From: an uncultured Erysipelotrichaceae bacterium
GTDB lineage: Bacteria; Bacillota_I; Bacilli_A; RFN20; CAG-826
Reading direction: 5' to 3'
Assembly: GCA_902800905.1 (NCBI GenBank)
Contig: CADCGC010000014.1
Location: 1-42,044, forward strand
DNA: 42,044 nt
Of this stretch, positions 1-9,115 are shown one piece after another. The notes under the pieces are model-generated. The model worked only from the letters and a program-made list of their open reading frames with translations. It had not been told where the DNA came from and did no database searches. The position numbers and the translations under genes were made by a program. Within the stretch, counting starts at the first letter, position 1, and each line of letters begins with the position of its first letter.

Positions 1-37
1 AAAACAGGGAGTCCAAATAGGACATCCCCGTTTATTT
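1..37. terminator. Bidirectional terminator-like hairpin at the window edge
   Basis: GTCC (11-14) pairs with GGAC (20-23) across an AAATA loop. The stem continues with GGG (7-9) against CCC (26-28) and AAAC against GTTT, with one bulge and one mismatch. T-rich sequence lies on the right side and, read on the minus strand, the left side ends in TTTT. It sits about 100 bases beyond the aquaporin stop, so it could end the minus-strand operon. Two short copies of a CCCCGTTTA-type motif (near 26 and 76) lie in the same stretch and are unexplained. Confidence 0.5.
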
Positions 38-137
38 TGATAGATGTGGAGAGATTTTTGTCAGGTCCCCGTTACTCCCCGTTTAATTTGAAAGGACCCA
101 TTATTTTGAGCGATTTTCTAATTATTTTTGTTTCTAA

Positions 138-872
138 TTAAGCTTGAGCAGCTTCTTCTTTGCCTTTAGTAAGAAGTCCATAGACCACTGCCGCTAAAGC
201 AGCACCGGCTAATGGGGCAAGAATCCAAATCCAAACTTGACTTAAGGATGTGGTATTTCCAGTAAAGGCTTGTAACACTGCTGGGGCTAAGCTTCTTGCT
301 GGGTTAACAGATGTACCAGTGAAAGCTAAACCAAACATATGAACTAAGGCTAAGGCTAAACCAATAACGATACCAGCATGTTTTCCGTCATGATATCTCT
401 TGTCTGTAGCACCTAAGATTGCGATAACGAAGACAAATGTTAATAAGACTTCCACAAAGAATCCTGCGAATAATCCCCAAATGTCAGCTTGCATAACGCC
501 ATCAACTTCAACTTGTAATAATGGTTGAATCGCATTTCCGCCTAAATTAGCAAAGTTACCTCTTAAGCATAAGGCTAAGAATAATGCACCAACGAATGCA
601 CCAACAGTTTGAGCTAAAACATAGAAACAGAAATCTTTAAGTGAGATTTGTTTTCTGATGAGCATTGCTAAAGAAACTGCTGGATTGATGTGGCAACCAG
701 AAATGTTTCCGATTGAATACGCCATAGCAACGATAACTAAGCCAAAGGCTAATGAAGTAGCAACCCACCAGCTATCGCCTATATTAGCGACAACGGCGAC
801 ACCACAAGCAACTAATGTTAATACTGCAGTGCCAATGCATTCTGCTAAATACTTTTTCCAATTTTCTTTCAT
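138..872 (-). CDS. aqpZ: Aquaporin, AqpZ-type water channel
   Basis: A 244-residue MIP-family membrane channel. Both NPA boxes are intact (NPAV at 63-66, NPAR at 190-193). The residues that line the selectivity filter in E. coli AqpZ are all matched: Phe43, His178, Thr187 and Arg193. This predicts a water-selective pore rather than a glycerol facilitator, which usually has Gly in place of the His. Hydrophobic segments fit six transmembrane helices plus two half-helices. The start has an AGGAAGGA-like ribosome binding site that overlaps the end of the upstream PAP2 gene, with a gap of only 3 bases. It is the last gene of a long minus-strand run of lipoprotein and membrane genes. Confidence 0.93.
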   Translation of the reverse strand: MKENWKKYLAECIGTAVLTLVACGVAVVANIGDSWWVATSLAFGLVIVAMAYSIGNISGCHINPAVSLAMLIRKQISLKDFCFYVLAQTVGAFVGALFLALCLRGNFANLGGNAIQPLLQVEVDGVMQADIWGLFAGFFVEVLLTFVFVIAILGATDKRYHDGKHAGIVIGLALALVHMFGLAFTGTSVNPARSLAPAVLQAFTGNTTSLSQVWIWILAPLAGAALAAVVYGLLTKGKEEAAQA

Positions 873-875
873 AAA

Positions 876-1799
876 CTAAATAGTTCCTTCCTCTATGTCT
901 ACATTTTTTAGACCAAAATATTTTAAGTTTTCCACCACTAATTTTGCAACAAAGAATGTAATTATTGTTAATAGAGATCCCATTGAGACATCACTTAAGA
1001 AATGAGCGCCAAGGTACATTCTTGAGAACGCGACGAGTAATAACCACGCAAAGCCAACACAGAAGCAAATTAGTGAGGTTCTTTCGTATTTCTTGTTAAT
1101 AAGTGGTAAGAAAACACTCGCCATCATAAAGACTGCAGCGGTTCCAGCGTGGCCACTTGGGAATGATTTAAATTCTTCAGATTCAAGTCCAAAGTTTGTC
1201 ATTAAATCTTTGTAATTTGTACAAGCATCCCACCAGTTATGGAAATCAACACCAGCGACTTCAACAATTGTTCTAAATCTTGGACGATGGAAGATTGATT
1301 TTAATAAGGTAACTCCCGCCACCAAACAAATAAGAATAGCGACAGCGAGCACCAAATAAACTAACCATAATTTGTCATATTCACTAGTGCTTGTAATCTT
1401 AAATCCTAAGAAAGCAATCGCAACGTGGACTGGAAGGACAATGAAATATCCAACAAATTTAGGAACACCAATAAAATAGAATCCGTTTGGACCAAACAAT
1501 TCTCTTCCTGAGAAGAAAATGGCTAAACCAACTAAAATACCTGCAAAAATATAGGCGATGATTCTGCCGGCTTTAGTTGGAACTTTGTCATTAAAGGCTA
1601 AATAGAACGCTCCTCCACCTAGGAAAGCCATAACACCATATCCAGGAATTGTACCTATAACTGAAATGGTTAGTCCAAATGTATCAAGTTTATGGAACAA
1701 AGCTTCATTAATTTGATAATCAAAAAATGATCCGATAATAAAAGTTGATACAAACACTGCAAAGGCAATGTAAATAAATAAGTTAAGTTTTTTCATCAT
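876..1799 (-). CDS. PAP2-superfamily membrane phosphatase
   Basis: A 307-residue integral membrane protein with the three-part PAP2 signature: Lys167 with Arg172-Pro173 (KSIFHRPR), PSGH at 214-217, and SR (259-260) followed by His266 and Asp270 (SRMYLGAHFLSD). The catalytic His residues and Asp are all present, so the enzyme should be active. Known members dephosphorylate phosphatidic acid, undecaprenyl pyrophosphate or related lipid phosphates; the substrate cannot be told from sequence. The N-terminal 160 residues add several predicted membrane helices beyond the core, so it is longer than BcrC-type enzymes. The start is preceded by AAGGAG. It lies 25 bases after the cysteine synthase and 3 bases before the aquaporin, so co-transcription is likely. 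Confidence 0.88.
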   Translation of the reverse strand: MMKKLNLFIYIAFAVFVSTFIIGSFFDYQINEALFHKLDTFGLTISVIGTIPGYGVMAFLGGGAFYLAFNDKVPTKAGRIIAYIFAGILVGLAIFFSGRELFGPNGFYFIGVPKFVGYFIVLPVHVAIAFLGFKITSTSEYDKLWLVYLVLAVAILICLVAGVTLLKSIFHRPRFRTIVEVAGVDFHNWWDACTNYKDLMTNFGLESEEFKSFPSGHAGTAAVFMMASVFLPLINKKYERTSLICFCVGFAWLLLVAFSRMYLGAHFLSDVSMGSLLTIITFFVAKLVVENLKYFGLKNVDIEEGTI

Positions 1800-1824
1800 G
1801 ATGCAAAACTCCTTTTATATTTTT

Positions 1825-2658
1825 TTATTCTTCAAATAGAGGAGTAGATAAATATCTATCACCACTATCCAAGAAACCCTCTAAATTAGAAACGAGACGT
1901 CCAAATTCAAAAGCATCTTCATTACTAATTGGACTAATTTCATCGACAACATCTAAGTCTAATGTTTCAGGGATAAAGCCTGCTCCAATGCCTTGAATTT
2001 TGTGCGGTCCAGCAGGATTGCCAGAAATAACTGCAGAGCTTGCAGGTTCTACTCCAATAATCTTTACTCCACCGATTCTTTCTTTCAAGAATCTTCCTAC
2101 TCCACTAATGGTGCCACCTGTACCAATACCAGCAACAAAGACATCAACTAGTCCATCTAAATCTTCATATATCTCTGGACCTGTTGTTTTATAGTGGGCC
2201 ATTGGGTTAGCAGGATTAGTAAATTGTCCTAAGATAATGGAATGAGGAATTTCTTTTTTAAGTGATTCGGCTTCAGCGATTGCACCTTTCATTCCTAAAG
2301 AGGCATCAGTTAAGACTAGTTCAGCGCCATATGCTTTAAGAAGTTTTCTTCTTTCAATGGACATACTGCTTGGCATTGTTAAGATGCAACGATATCCTTT
2401 CATCGCACAAATGGAGGCAATCCCAATACCAGTATTACCACTTGTTGGTTCAATAATTACCGATTCATCATTAAGAAGTCCTTTTTCTTCAGCGTCTTCA
2501 ATCATTTCTAAAGCAATTCTATCTTTAATAGAACCAGCAGGATTAAATAGTTCAACCTTTGCGTATAGTTGACACTTTAAATCAAATTCTTGTTCAATAT
2601 GACGGAGTCTAATTAATGGGGTGTTACCAACTAATTCATAAGTATGTTCTTTAAGCAT
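1825..2658 (-). CDS. cysK: Cysteine synthase-like PLP enzyme with an internal deletion
   Basis: O-acetylserine sulfhydrylase family (makes cysteine from O-acetylserine and sulfide). Present are the N-terminal VGNTPL, the PLP lysine in NPAGSIKDR (Lys45), the substrate loop TSGNTG (72-77) and the PLP phosphate loop GTGGT (179-183). The C-terminus ends in the usual GDRYLSTPLF. The segment that normally lies between the REEG-like helix and the PD(S/N)GERYLST strand is missing: LEGFL (259-263) runs straight into DSGDRYLST. About 30 residues are lost, including the GISSGA motif whose serine contacts the PLP ring nitrogen in CysK. The protein is 277 residues against a usual 300-310. The frame is intact, with AAGGAG before the ATG. 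Either the enzyme is inactive or it has a changed role. Confidence 0.82.
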   Translation of the reverse strand: MLKEHTYELVGNTPLIRLRHIEQEFDLKCQLYAKVELFNPAGSIKDRIALEMIEDAEEKGLLNDESVIIEPTSGNTGIGIASICAMKGYRCILTMPSSMSIERRKLLKAYGAELVLTDASLGMKGAIAEAESLKKEIPHSIILGQFTNPANPMAHYKTTGPEIYEDLDGLVDVFVAGIGTGGTISGVGRFLKERIGGVKIIGVEPASSAVISGNPAGPHKIQGIGAGFIPETLDLDVVDEISPISNEDAFEFGRLVSNLEGFLDSGDRYLSTPLFEE

Positions 2659-2669
2659 ACAAAATCTCC

Positions 2670-3968
2670 TTAATCATTATACATTGAGTAAACGTAATCC
2701 AAAGCTCCAATATTAGCGTTACCAAAATGATGGAATGGAATTGGCATGACGTAATGTGCACCTTGATAAGCAAATTTATAATAAAAATATATAACTGTAT
2801 CTTTATCAGTTGCGCCTTTAACAATATCAATAGCAACTCCCATAGGAATTTGTCCGCTGAAGTTACTGCTCATAGAAAAATTGTTAGAGAAATCCGCTAA
2901 TAAAGACGAATTATTAAAGTAATATCCTTCGCCTGTTTTTGTATATCCAAGCATATCTTGATCTGTCCAACTTGTAAGATATTCAAAGTTGTCCCAAAGC
3001 ATTAAATATGATGGGTAATGATAATATTCAGGAATGTTTGGCTCTGAATAAACGGCTGGTGAATATAAAGAAGGGGTAGCGCCTTGATCTGAAAATTGAA
3101 CTGCACAAGAGTAGCAACCATATAAATCGTTTTTCTTGCTATTAAGCGCAATAGCGCCACTACCAAAACTACTTCCGTTATAAATGCTCATATAGTAATG
3201 AGGATGGAAATATGCTTGAGCAGCGTAACCACTACTATCCTCATCAGCACCAAAATAATAGATTTCTTGAATGTAATTGTTACCTTTCATCAATCTTCTC
3301 GCATCGCTAAGAATTCCATTAACAGTCAAATAAGTGCCACCACTTGCGATAAAATCATCAACAATAGTGTTCTTACTAGTTCCAAATTCATGAGCGTCAT
3401 AAACAACATCATTCCCAAGGTAATCGAGAGTGAATCTTAGATATTGCTCATTATTCTCTTTTCGATAAGAAATTGTTAAGGAATTAACATTTGCTAGTTG
3501 ATCCTCAGAATATCCAAGGGCTTTGCAATATGCAATTTTATAGCTTTTATCGCTAACTTTTACTGAGGTATCACCTGATTTAATAGATGATGTAAAAGAA
3601 GTAGACACTCCGAAGAGTGTAGAATAAAATTCTCCACTCCAAAGAGAATCGCTCTTTGATGATAATTCACTACTAATGAATTTACTTCCGTCATGGCGAA
3701 GTCGATATACCCCTTTTGTGTCTTGAATATAAACATCTGTAGCACGAGGTGTTCCTTCGGCAACTAAGCCAATTGAAGTTTTAGTATAAATTAAATCGTG
3801 CCTATTTGTATTACTGACATAAGAAAAAGTATAATTCTTTTCCTTTTCAATATATTGAATGCCCGATTTTAAATCACTAACCGTATTTTGGTTAGTATTA
3901 TCATTACATCCGATTAGTGATAATGACGAGGCAAAAATAGCTAAAGAGAAGATTATACTTTTTTTCAT
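2670..3968 (-). CDS. Lipoprotein of unknown function
   Basis: 432 residues. The N-terminus is a clear lipoprotein signal peptide: MKKS, a hydrophobic stretch, then the lipobox LIGC with the lipidated Cys at about 21. The remainder is polar, rich in Ser, Tyr, Asn and Asp, with no membrane segment, so it should be displayed on the outer face of the membrane. I recognise no catalytic motif or named domain. It is the fourth lipoprotein of the same run, 6 bases after the 862-residue lipoprotein and 11 bases before cysK, which suggests one transcript. Tyr- and Gly-rich stretches near the C-terminus hint at a beta-rich fold; this is inference only. Confidence 0.8.
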   Translation of the reverse strand: MKKSIIFSLAIFASSLSLIGCNDNTNQNTVSDLKSGIQYIEKEKNYTFSYVSNTNRHDLIYTKTSIGLVAEGTPRATDVYIQDTKGVYRLRHDGSKFISSELSSKSDSLWSGEFYSTLFGVSTSFTSSIKSGDTSVKVSDKSYKIAYCKALGYSEDQLANVNSLTISYRKENNEQYLRFTLDYLGNDVVYDAHEFGTSKNTIVDDFIASGGTYLTVNGILSDARRLMKGNNYIQEIYYFGADEDSSGYAAQAYFHPHYYMSIYNGSSFGSGAIALNSKKNDLYGCYSCAVQFSDQGATPSLYSPAVYSEPNIPEYYHYPSYLMLWDNFEYLTSWTDQDMLGYTKTGEGYYFNNSSLLADFSNNFSMSSNFSGQIPMGVAIDIVKGATDKDTVIYFYYKFAYQGAHYVMPIPFHHFGNANIGALDYVYSMYND

Positions 3969-3974
3969 AATTAA

Positions 3975-6563
3975 TTATGCGATTTTAACAAATGGGTCAT
4001 ATGATTCAATGATGGTGTATGTTTCATCCACGAATCCTAAAAATGGAGTGTAGTATGTGTTATATTCATCATCTTGTTCTGTTTCTGCTAAGAAAACACC
4101 ATATTGACCTGTGGTTGGATCATAATAGAAATCCAAATACATGTCACTTAATGCAGGAGTAGTTCCTGTTTCAATGGTCATTGCATAGATAGTGGCATCA
4201 ATTCTACTTCCATCATATTTGTAATAGAAATAGAAGGTATCTGTGCCGTGATATACACCTTTGTTATCAGTGTAAGGATCGACGATTGAACCTTTATAAC
4301 AGCCAGGAACAGCTTCATATGCTTCTTCAGTGAAATATAGACGTGTATCTTCATAGTTAAGAGATTTCCATGTTCCAACTGGGTTAGCTTGAGCAGGCAT
4401 AATATAAATATTAAGGACTGTTGGTTCGGCGCCATTTTCATAACGAGTAGAGTTAAGAGTGATTTTAACTAAAACGTTTTCAGTAATGTCTTTTGCACCT
4501 GTAGTGTCCACTACTAAGTCAGAAGCATTTGGAGCAGAAACGACAGTTAAATAAGATGTGTTACTACTAACAGCGGTATAAATGAGTGGTGAGCCACTTG
4601 GAGAAGAATTAATCTTAAATTTATATCTTCCGTTAGCGTGTATAGTTGCTTGGTTCCAAGCATCAACGTCGGCGTAACTACTATCGTACATATCTTGAAT
4701 GTAGAAACTACGAATATCTTTGCCAGCAATAACGTGGCAATTAACATCGATTGTTGCACCTTTAATTGTTTCTCCATTGACGTGATTGGAGAATGTTACA
4801 ACTGCATCGCCTTCATTACGAGCAGTCATTTGATAATAGACATCAGTAGCAAGATGCGCAATTGCTTCTTCGTTAGTGCTACTGACTGGGCCATATTCCC
4901 ATAAATCAAGAGCAGTCGCTGGTGAATAAGAAATTGAAATATGATCTTCAATATTTCCGGTTCCATCAGTAATCATTAAAGCGTCACCTAAAGCAATATA
5001 ACTATCAGAGGCAATGGTTGCTTTTTCGGCGATTGATTTAGAAACATAACGATATGAATCGATAGATGAAATGAAATATGGGCTTGGATCAAAATTACAT
5101 GTTTCTGTTGGGTTACCATAAGTATAAGAAGCGTTAATTTTGACTTTAACAGAACCTGTTTGTCCAGTTAATGGTCTATGAGCAGTGAAATCCCATTGAT
5201 CTTTAGAATAAACGGTTTTCTTCATCATTATTGTTTTTAAAGCGCCTCTAACATCAAAGGATAAATCGATGTCGTAAATGACACCTTCGTGGTGATCGGT
5301 TGTATATGTTCCCGCTGTTGAATCATATTCAAAACATGAATCAAGTGTAGTTGTAAAGCCATCCGCAGTTTCGGTTGAAACGATTTTAATTTCGGAAGTT
5401 GAAATTTCATCCGCAGAAGCAGCAGAACGATAAGCCTGATAGAAGTCTCTTTCAACGATGTAAGCTGGGTTATGGCTTGTGCTATTTAGTTCGCGCATAA
5501 CGCTTCTAACGTTCTTTGCGTAACGATAACCATAATCATCTTCTTCATCAATAACATCATATTTAGCGGAATAGGCACCATAATTGTTATATGATTCTCT
5601 GAAACGATCGTCATTAATGGTCTTTTCACCTTCTTTTAAGTGATATGTATCAACCACTTCATAGGTCTTATTTGTTTCATCGTAATGACGATAGACAAGC
5701 ATATTGTTATCATCGAGTTTGTCTTCGATGGTCGCATATGTGGTGTTATTTAAATATTTTTTCCAAACAAATCTATGATTGAAGACATCATTTGTGGATT
5801 TATCCATGATTTCATAGTCCACTCCAACAAGTCCATCAATATACATTGCTGGTTCACTTCTAACCGCATAACCATCAATAAGGATTGAGGCTAATTCAGA
5901 AGCGCTTTGTGGTAAATCATTAACACGGGCTCTTTGAACAGTAAATTCACTAGTGTCTTCATAGAATGTGAAGTCATAAGAACTTCCTCTAGCAATTTCA
6001 AAGTTAGTGTCGGAGTTAAAAGTAATAGAAACATCGCCCCAAGAACGTGATTCGTCGAGGTCCAATGCTTTTAATTTTGTTGTACCAACAAGAATGTCAA
6101 ATCCAGCTTTTTCTCTGCTACCAGCTTCAACTGCAACATTCTTTGCTGTCCAAACATTGCCTTCGCCTTTAGTAAATGTCGCAGCAAAATCACCATCAAT
6201 AACAACATCTCCATGAACTGAGACACGAATAACGATTGATGCGGATTGGTTTGGCATTAAGAACTTATATGTTTTACCATCTGCTTCTGGGTTTAATGTA
6301 CGATTTGAATTTAGTACAACGTCTTTAAGAGAAAAACCATTATCAACAGAATTAATTGTTAAAACAATTTCTTCTCCAGCTTGAGCGCGGTCTTTGTTTA
6401 CTGTGTAATGAACTGAGCTTGGAGCAGTAACCAAAACTTTGTAGTCATCAACAACCACTGGTGGAACATATGGTTCTGGATCATTTCCACCACTAGATGG
6501 ATTACATCCTGTAAGTAATAATGCTAATGAAGCAACACCAATTAATAAATTTTTCTTTTTCAT
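3975..6563 (-). CDS. Large surface lipoprotein with an InlB-type divergent repeat
   Basis: 862 residues. Signal peptide with lipobox LTGC (Cys at about 20), followed by a Ser/Gly/Asn/Pro linker. Residues of roughly 42-115 resemble the divergent InlB B-repeat (Flg_new_2 type): an AGEEIVLT segment and later the typical YKFLMPN strand. The middle of the protein is long, beta-rich and unrecognised. The last 150 residues begin with GTWKSL and alternate Tyr/Phe strands, somewhat like a small lipocalin-type barrel; that is a guess. No cell-wall anchor is needed because the lipid would hold it. Ribosome binding site AGGAGG lies before the start. Its neighbours on both sides are other lipoproteins. 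Possible roles are adhesion or solute binding; the sequence does not decide. Confidence 0.82.
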   Translation of the reverse strand: MKKKNLLIGVASLALLLTGCNPSSGGNDPEPYVPPVVVDDYKVLVTAPSSVHYTVNKDRAQAGEEIVLTINSVDNGFSLKDVVLNSNRTLNPEADGKTYKFLMPNQSASIVIRVSVHGDVVIDGDFAATFTKGEGNVWTAKNVAVEAGSREKAGFDILVGTTKLKALDLDESRSWGDVSITFNSDTNFEIARGSSYDFTFYEDTSEFTVQRARVNDLPQSASELASILIDGYAVRSEPAMYIDGLVGVDYEIMDKSTNDVFNHRFVWKKYLNNTTYATIEDKLDDNNMLVYRHYDETNKTYEVVDTYHLKEGEKTINDDRFRESYNNYGAYSAKYDVIDEEDDYGYRYAKNVRSVMRELNSTSHNPAYIVERDFYQAYRSAASADEISTSEIKIVSTETADGFTTTLDSCFEYDSTAGTYTTDHHEGVIYDIDLSFDVRGALKTIMMKKTVYSKDQWDFTAHRPLTGQTGSVKVKINASYTYGNPTETCNFDPSPYFISSIDSYRYVSKSIAEKATIASDSYIALGDALMITDGTGNIEDHISISYSPATALDLWEYGPVSSTNEEAIAHLATDVYYQMTARNEGDAVVTFSNHVNGETIKGATIDVNCHVIAGKDIRSFYIQDMYDSSYADVDAWNQATIHANGRYKFKINSSPSGSPLIYTAVSSNTSYLTVVSAPNASDLVVDTTGAKDITENVLVKITLNSTRYENGAEPTVLNIYIMPAQANPVGTWKSLNYEDTRLYFTEEAYEAVPGCYKGSIVDPYTDNKGVYHGTDTFYFYYKYDGSRIDATIYAMTIETGTTPALSDMYLDFYYDPTTGQYGVFLAETEQDDEYNTYYTPFLGFVDETYTIIESYDPFVKIA

Positions 6564-6581
6564 AAATATGTAACCTCCTAT

Positions 6582-7358
6582 TTAGTTACTAGCGTTTAAT
6601 ATTGCAAGAAGTCCACTATCTTCATAAACATACATAGAATCAGAGCATCTAGTAATAAGGAAATAAATGACCTCTGTTTGTTTTGCGGTTGTTGAGATGG
6701 TTGTGACATTGAATAAGTATGCATCAGCCCCTTCAACGAATTCTCCATAAGTTGCAGAGAATGAAATGGTGACATTTTGTTCTAACTCATCTCCACCGGT
6801 TAATGAACCAACAAGTCCATCTTCATAGCCGGTAAATGATAATCTCCAACTCCCATACCATCTTTCATATTCCTTAGCGCTTTGGAAATAGTCAATGTTG
6901 AATAATCTATTTGGCATGTATTCTGGAGTATAACTTCTTTTAACATGAATGACGTTACGATAAACAAGAATTCCTTGAGCGTTTTCAATTTTAAGAATGA
7001 AATCTCCAATCGCTTCAGCGGTGGCAATTGTGAATTCTCTCTCACCAGTTTTATTAGCGGTTGCAAGTCTTGGATTTGAAACAGTTATCTCAAACGATTT
7101 ATCTGACGAATAACTTGATTCAAAAACGAATTCATATGTTGTGCTATGAGCAATAGCCCTACCAACATTTACTTCTGAAAAGAATCCGCCATAGGTGCCG
7201 CCTTTACAAATGTAATCAGCATCTGCAAATTCAAGCGTTCCATAATCTGTTATTTTATAAAAATCAGGATTTTCCGGAGTAGCATCACTAGGTTGATTAC
7301 ACCCCGCTAAGACAGGAGCAGTAAATAATAATAAAGATAATAATTTAAGTTTTTTCAT
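6582..7358 (-). CDS. Lipoprotein of unknown function
   Basis: 258 residues with a lipoprotein signal peptide (MKKLKLLSLLLF..., lipobox LAGC with Cys at about 20). The mature part is polar and rich in Thr, Ser, Tyr and Glu, fitting two beta-sandwich-like halves: residues about 60-135 read like an Ig-like fold, and 150-258 like a second beta domain with WRLSFTGYE. No known family is recognised. It lies 18 bases before the 862-residue lipoprotein and 12 bases after the end of the reading frame upstream, so it belongs to the same transcript. An AGGAGG-like ribosome binding site precedes the start. Confidence 0.78.
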   Translation of the reverse strand: MKKLKLLSLLLFTAPVLAGCNQPSDATPENPDFYKITDYGTLEFADADYICKGGTYGGFFSEVNVGRAIAHSTTYEFVFESSYSSDKSFEITVSNPRLATANKTGEREFTIATAEAIGDFILKIENAQGILVYRNVIHVKRSYTPEYMPNRLFNIDYFQSAKEYERWYGSWRLSFTGYEDGLVGSLTGGDELEQNVTISFSATYGEFVEGADAYLFNVTTISTTAKQTEVIYFLITRCSDSMYVYEDSGLLAILNASN

Positions 7359-7370
7359 TGACGTTACCTC

Positions 7371-9032
7371 CTATAAATGGAAATCCGCACAAGTTAATGT
7401 GGCGTTTTTTGTCGACATAATATTGTTAAAGTCATCTAAGAATGTCATCTTGCCTTCAGAAAGTCTTGCTCTAACATGTTTAGGAGTGCTAATCCACTTG
7501 GTTTCTTGCGCCCCATTATAGAAATATTGCTTTTCAATTGAGAAGGTAATGATGTTTGTATCAGCATCATAAACAACACTCAAGATTGCTGTATAATTAG
7601 CGTTTTGTTTGTAGTAAAGTTCTGCTTGGCAATCTTCTTCAGATTCGTAGTTATTAAAGGTAATTCTTAAGTCTTCGTTGACTTCATCAAATCCGTTATA
7701 GAATTGACCAGAGAACACTAAACCTTTTAAGTTAGGGAAGGTAGACACTACTTCTTCATCACTAACGACACTAAATGTATTTTTATCTAAATCTAGTGAG
7801 ACCACTACTTGTCTAGTGGCGTTTTTAAATGTCACGTTATTGCCATTAATTGTGGCAACGAATGAAACACCATCAAGAATTCCAGTATCTTCGTTAGGAA
7901 TAACAAGAACACTATCGTTATTTGTGTATGCCCCACAAGGAGACACTAATTCTCTTCTAGCGGAGTAGCCGCCTTCTCCAACATATGTAACTCCTAAGAG
8001 TAATTGATCATCTTTATCATAAACCTTATACATATTAAATGTATCGTTGACTTTATTCCCGTATATCATTTCTACTTTGACATCTGGGTAGAATGTTTTG
8101 GTTCCATAATCAATATAGAAACTAATATATTCATGATTTTCTTTTTGGGTTCTAATGACTACGTGGAAATTGCCATCAATGGCGAATCTTTCTCCATCAA
8201 CTGTGTAAAGAGAATTGTCATCACTAGAATTTTCTTTTTGAACACAAAGCAAATCATAGTTTGATTTTAATGGTTCGTGGAAGTTAGACATTGTGTCATC
8301 ACTTGTGAAGAGATATTTATCTCCGTAAGGAAGATTGTGATAACTCTCAGTGTATAAATAGTCATCATAAACAGTTTTGACTTGGTCTTCTCTATTGACT
8401 CTATCGCCATCAAATCTCACGATTCTTCCGTTTTGACTGACAACAACAGTCTTGTTGGTATCAAAAGATTCAATCGCTCTAGTGGCGCTTGAAATGGAGA
8501 TTGGTAAATACTCTCCAACAACCTTATTTCCCTTAAGAAGTGCGTTATTTCCCTCGGTTGGATATATCGCAATTTTCTTTTCAGATGCATATGGCACTTC
8601 AAAATAGAAGATGTCTTTAGCCTCATCATAATGAGCTTGGTTGATATCGTTTTTGCCAGGAGTACTACCTTCAACTAATTTGTAGTAGTTAACATCACGA
8701 CAATAAATATCTTCATCATCACTAGTGGCTTTGACATAGACAGTTTCATATGGATTTGCACTATTGATTTCGTTAATACATCCACTATCTGAATAAATCT
8801 TTAAAGAAATATGAGCGCTATCATTAATAGTAAACGCATATTCTTTTGTGATTGGAGTGTCGTCACGATAGTTTGGAGTAATGGAAATGAAATCATAGTC
8901 GCCTTTATCAGCAACAAAGGTCACATATCCATCATTGTCTAAACTATGGTCATCACCATTTATATTTAATGAAATAGGAACGAAATATCCATTATTTTCT
9001 AATTTCACTCTTATTTCATTACCGAGTGTCAC
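7371..9032 (-). CDS. C-terminal part of a broken lipoprotein, or leaderless unknown protein
   Basis: 553 residues if read from the GTG at 9032, but this start is doubtful: there is no ribosome binding site before it, no signal peptide, and the frame stays open upstream to about 9128, into the end of the Ig-domain lipoprotein. All adjacent genes in the run encode lipoproteins, and this protein has the same polar, Asn/Asp/Tyr-rich, beta-type composition, so it most likely should be exported. The simplest reading is that it is the body of one lipoprotein of about 700 residues whose N-terminus is the short gene just upstream, split by a frameshift or a small out-of-frame deletion. No enzyme motif is recognised. 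It ends 12 bases before the next lipoprotein. Confidence 0.6.
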   Translation of the reverse strand: MTLGNEIRVKLENNGYFVPISLNINGDDHSLDNDGYVTFVADKGDYDFISITPNYRDDTPITKEYAFTINDSAHISLKIYSDSGCINEINSANPYETVYVKATSDDEDIYCRDVNYYKLVEGSTPGKNDINQAHYDEAKDIFYFEVPYASEKKIAIYPTEGNNALLKGNKVVGEYLPISISSATRAIESFDTNKTVVVSQNGRIVRFDGDRVNREDQVKTVYDDYLYTESYHNLPYGDKYLFTSDDTMSNFHEPLKSNYDLLCVQKENSSDDNSLYTVDGERFAIDGNFHVVIRTQKENHEYISFYIDYGTKTFYPDVKVEMIYGNKVNDTFNMYKVYDKDDQLLLGVTYVGEGGYSARRELVSPCGAYTNNDSVLVIPNEDTGILDGVSFVATINGNNVTFKNATRQVVVSLDLDKNTFSVVSDEEVVSTFPNLKGLVFSGQFYNGFDEVNEDLRITFNNYESEEDCQAELYYKQNANYTAILSVVYDADTNIITFSIEKQYFYNGAQETKWISTPKHVRARLSEGKMTFLDDFNNIMSTKNATLTCADFHL

Positions 9033-9115
9033 GTTATAGTAAGTTACTCCATCATCTTCTAATTTGTTAGTAAGAGGAGAAAACTCGCCATCAACTTTTT
9101 CACTAATTTCTTTAA

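Noticed and set aside
138-872. Glycerol facilitator (GlpF) identity for the MIP channel
   Set aside because: The selectivity filter has His178 with Phe43, Thr187 and Arg193, as in AqpZ; glycerol channels have a smaller residue in place of the His.
7371-9032. The 553-residue protein as a normal cytoplasmic gene
   Set aside because: There is no ribosome binding site at the GTG start, the frame is open upstream, and neighbours are all lipoproteins; a broken lipoprotein fits better.
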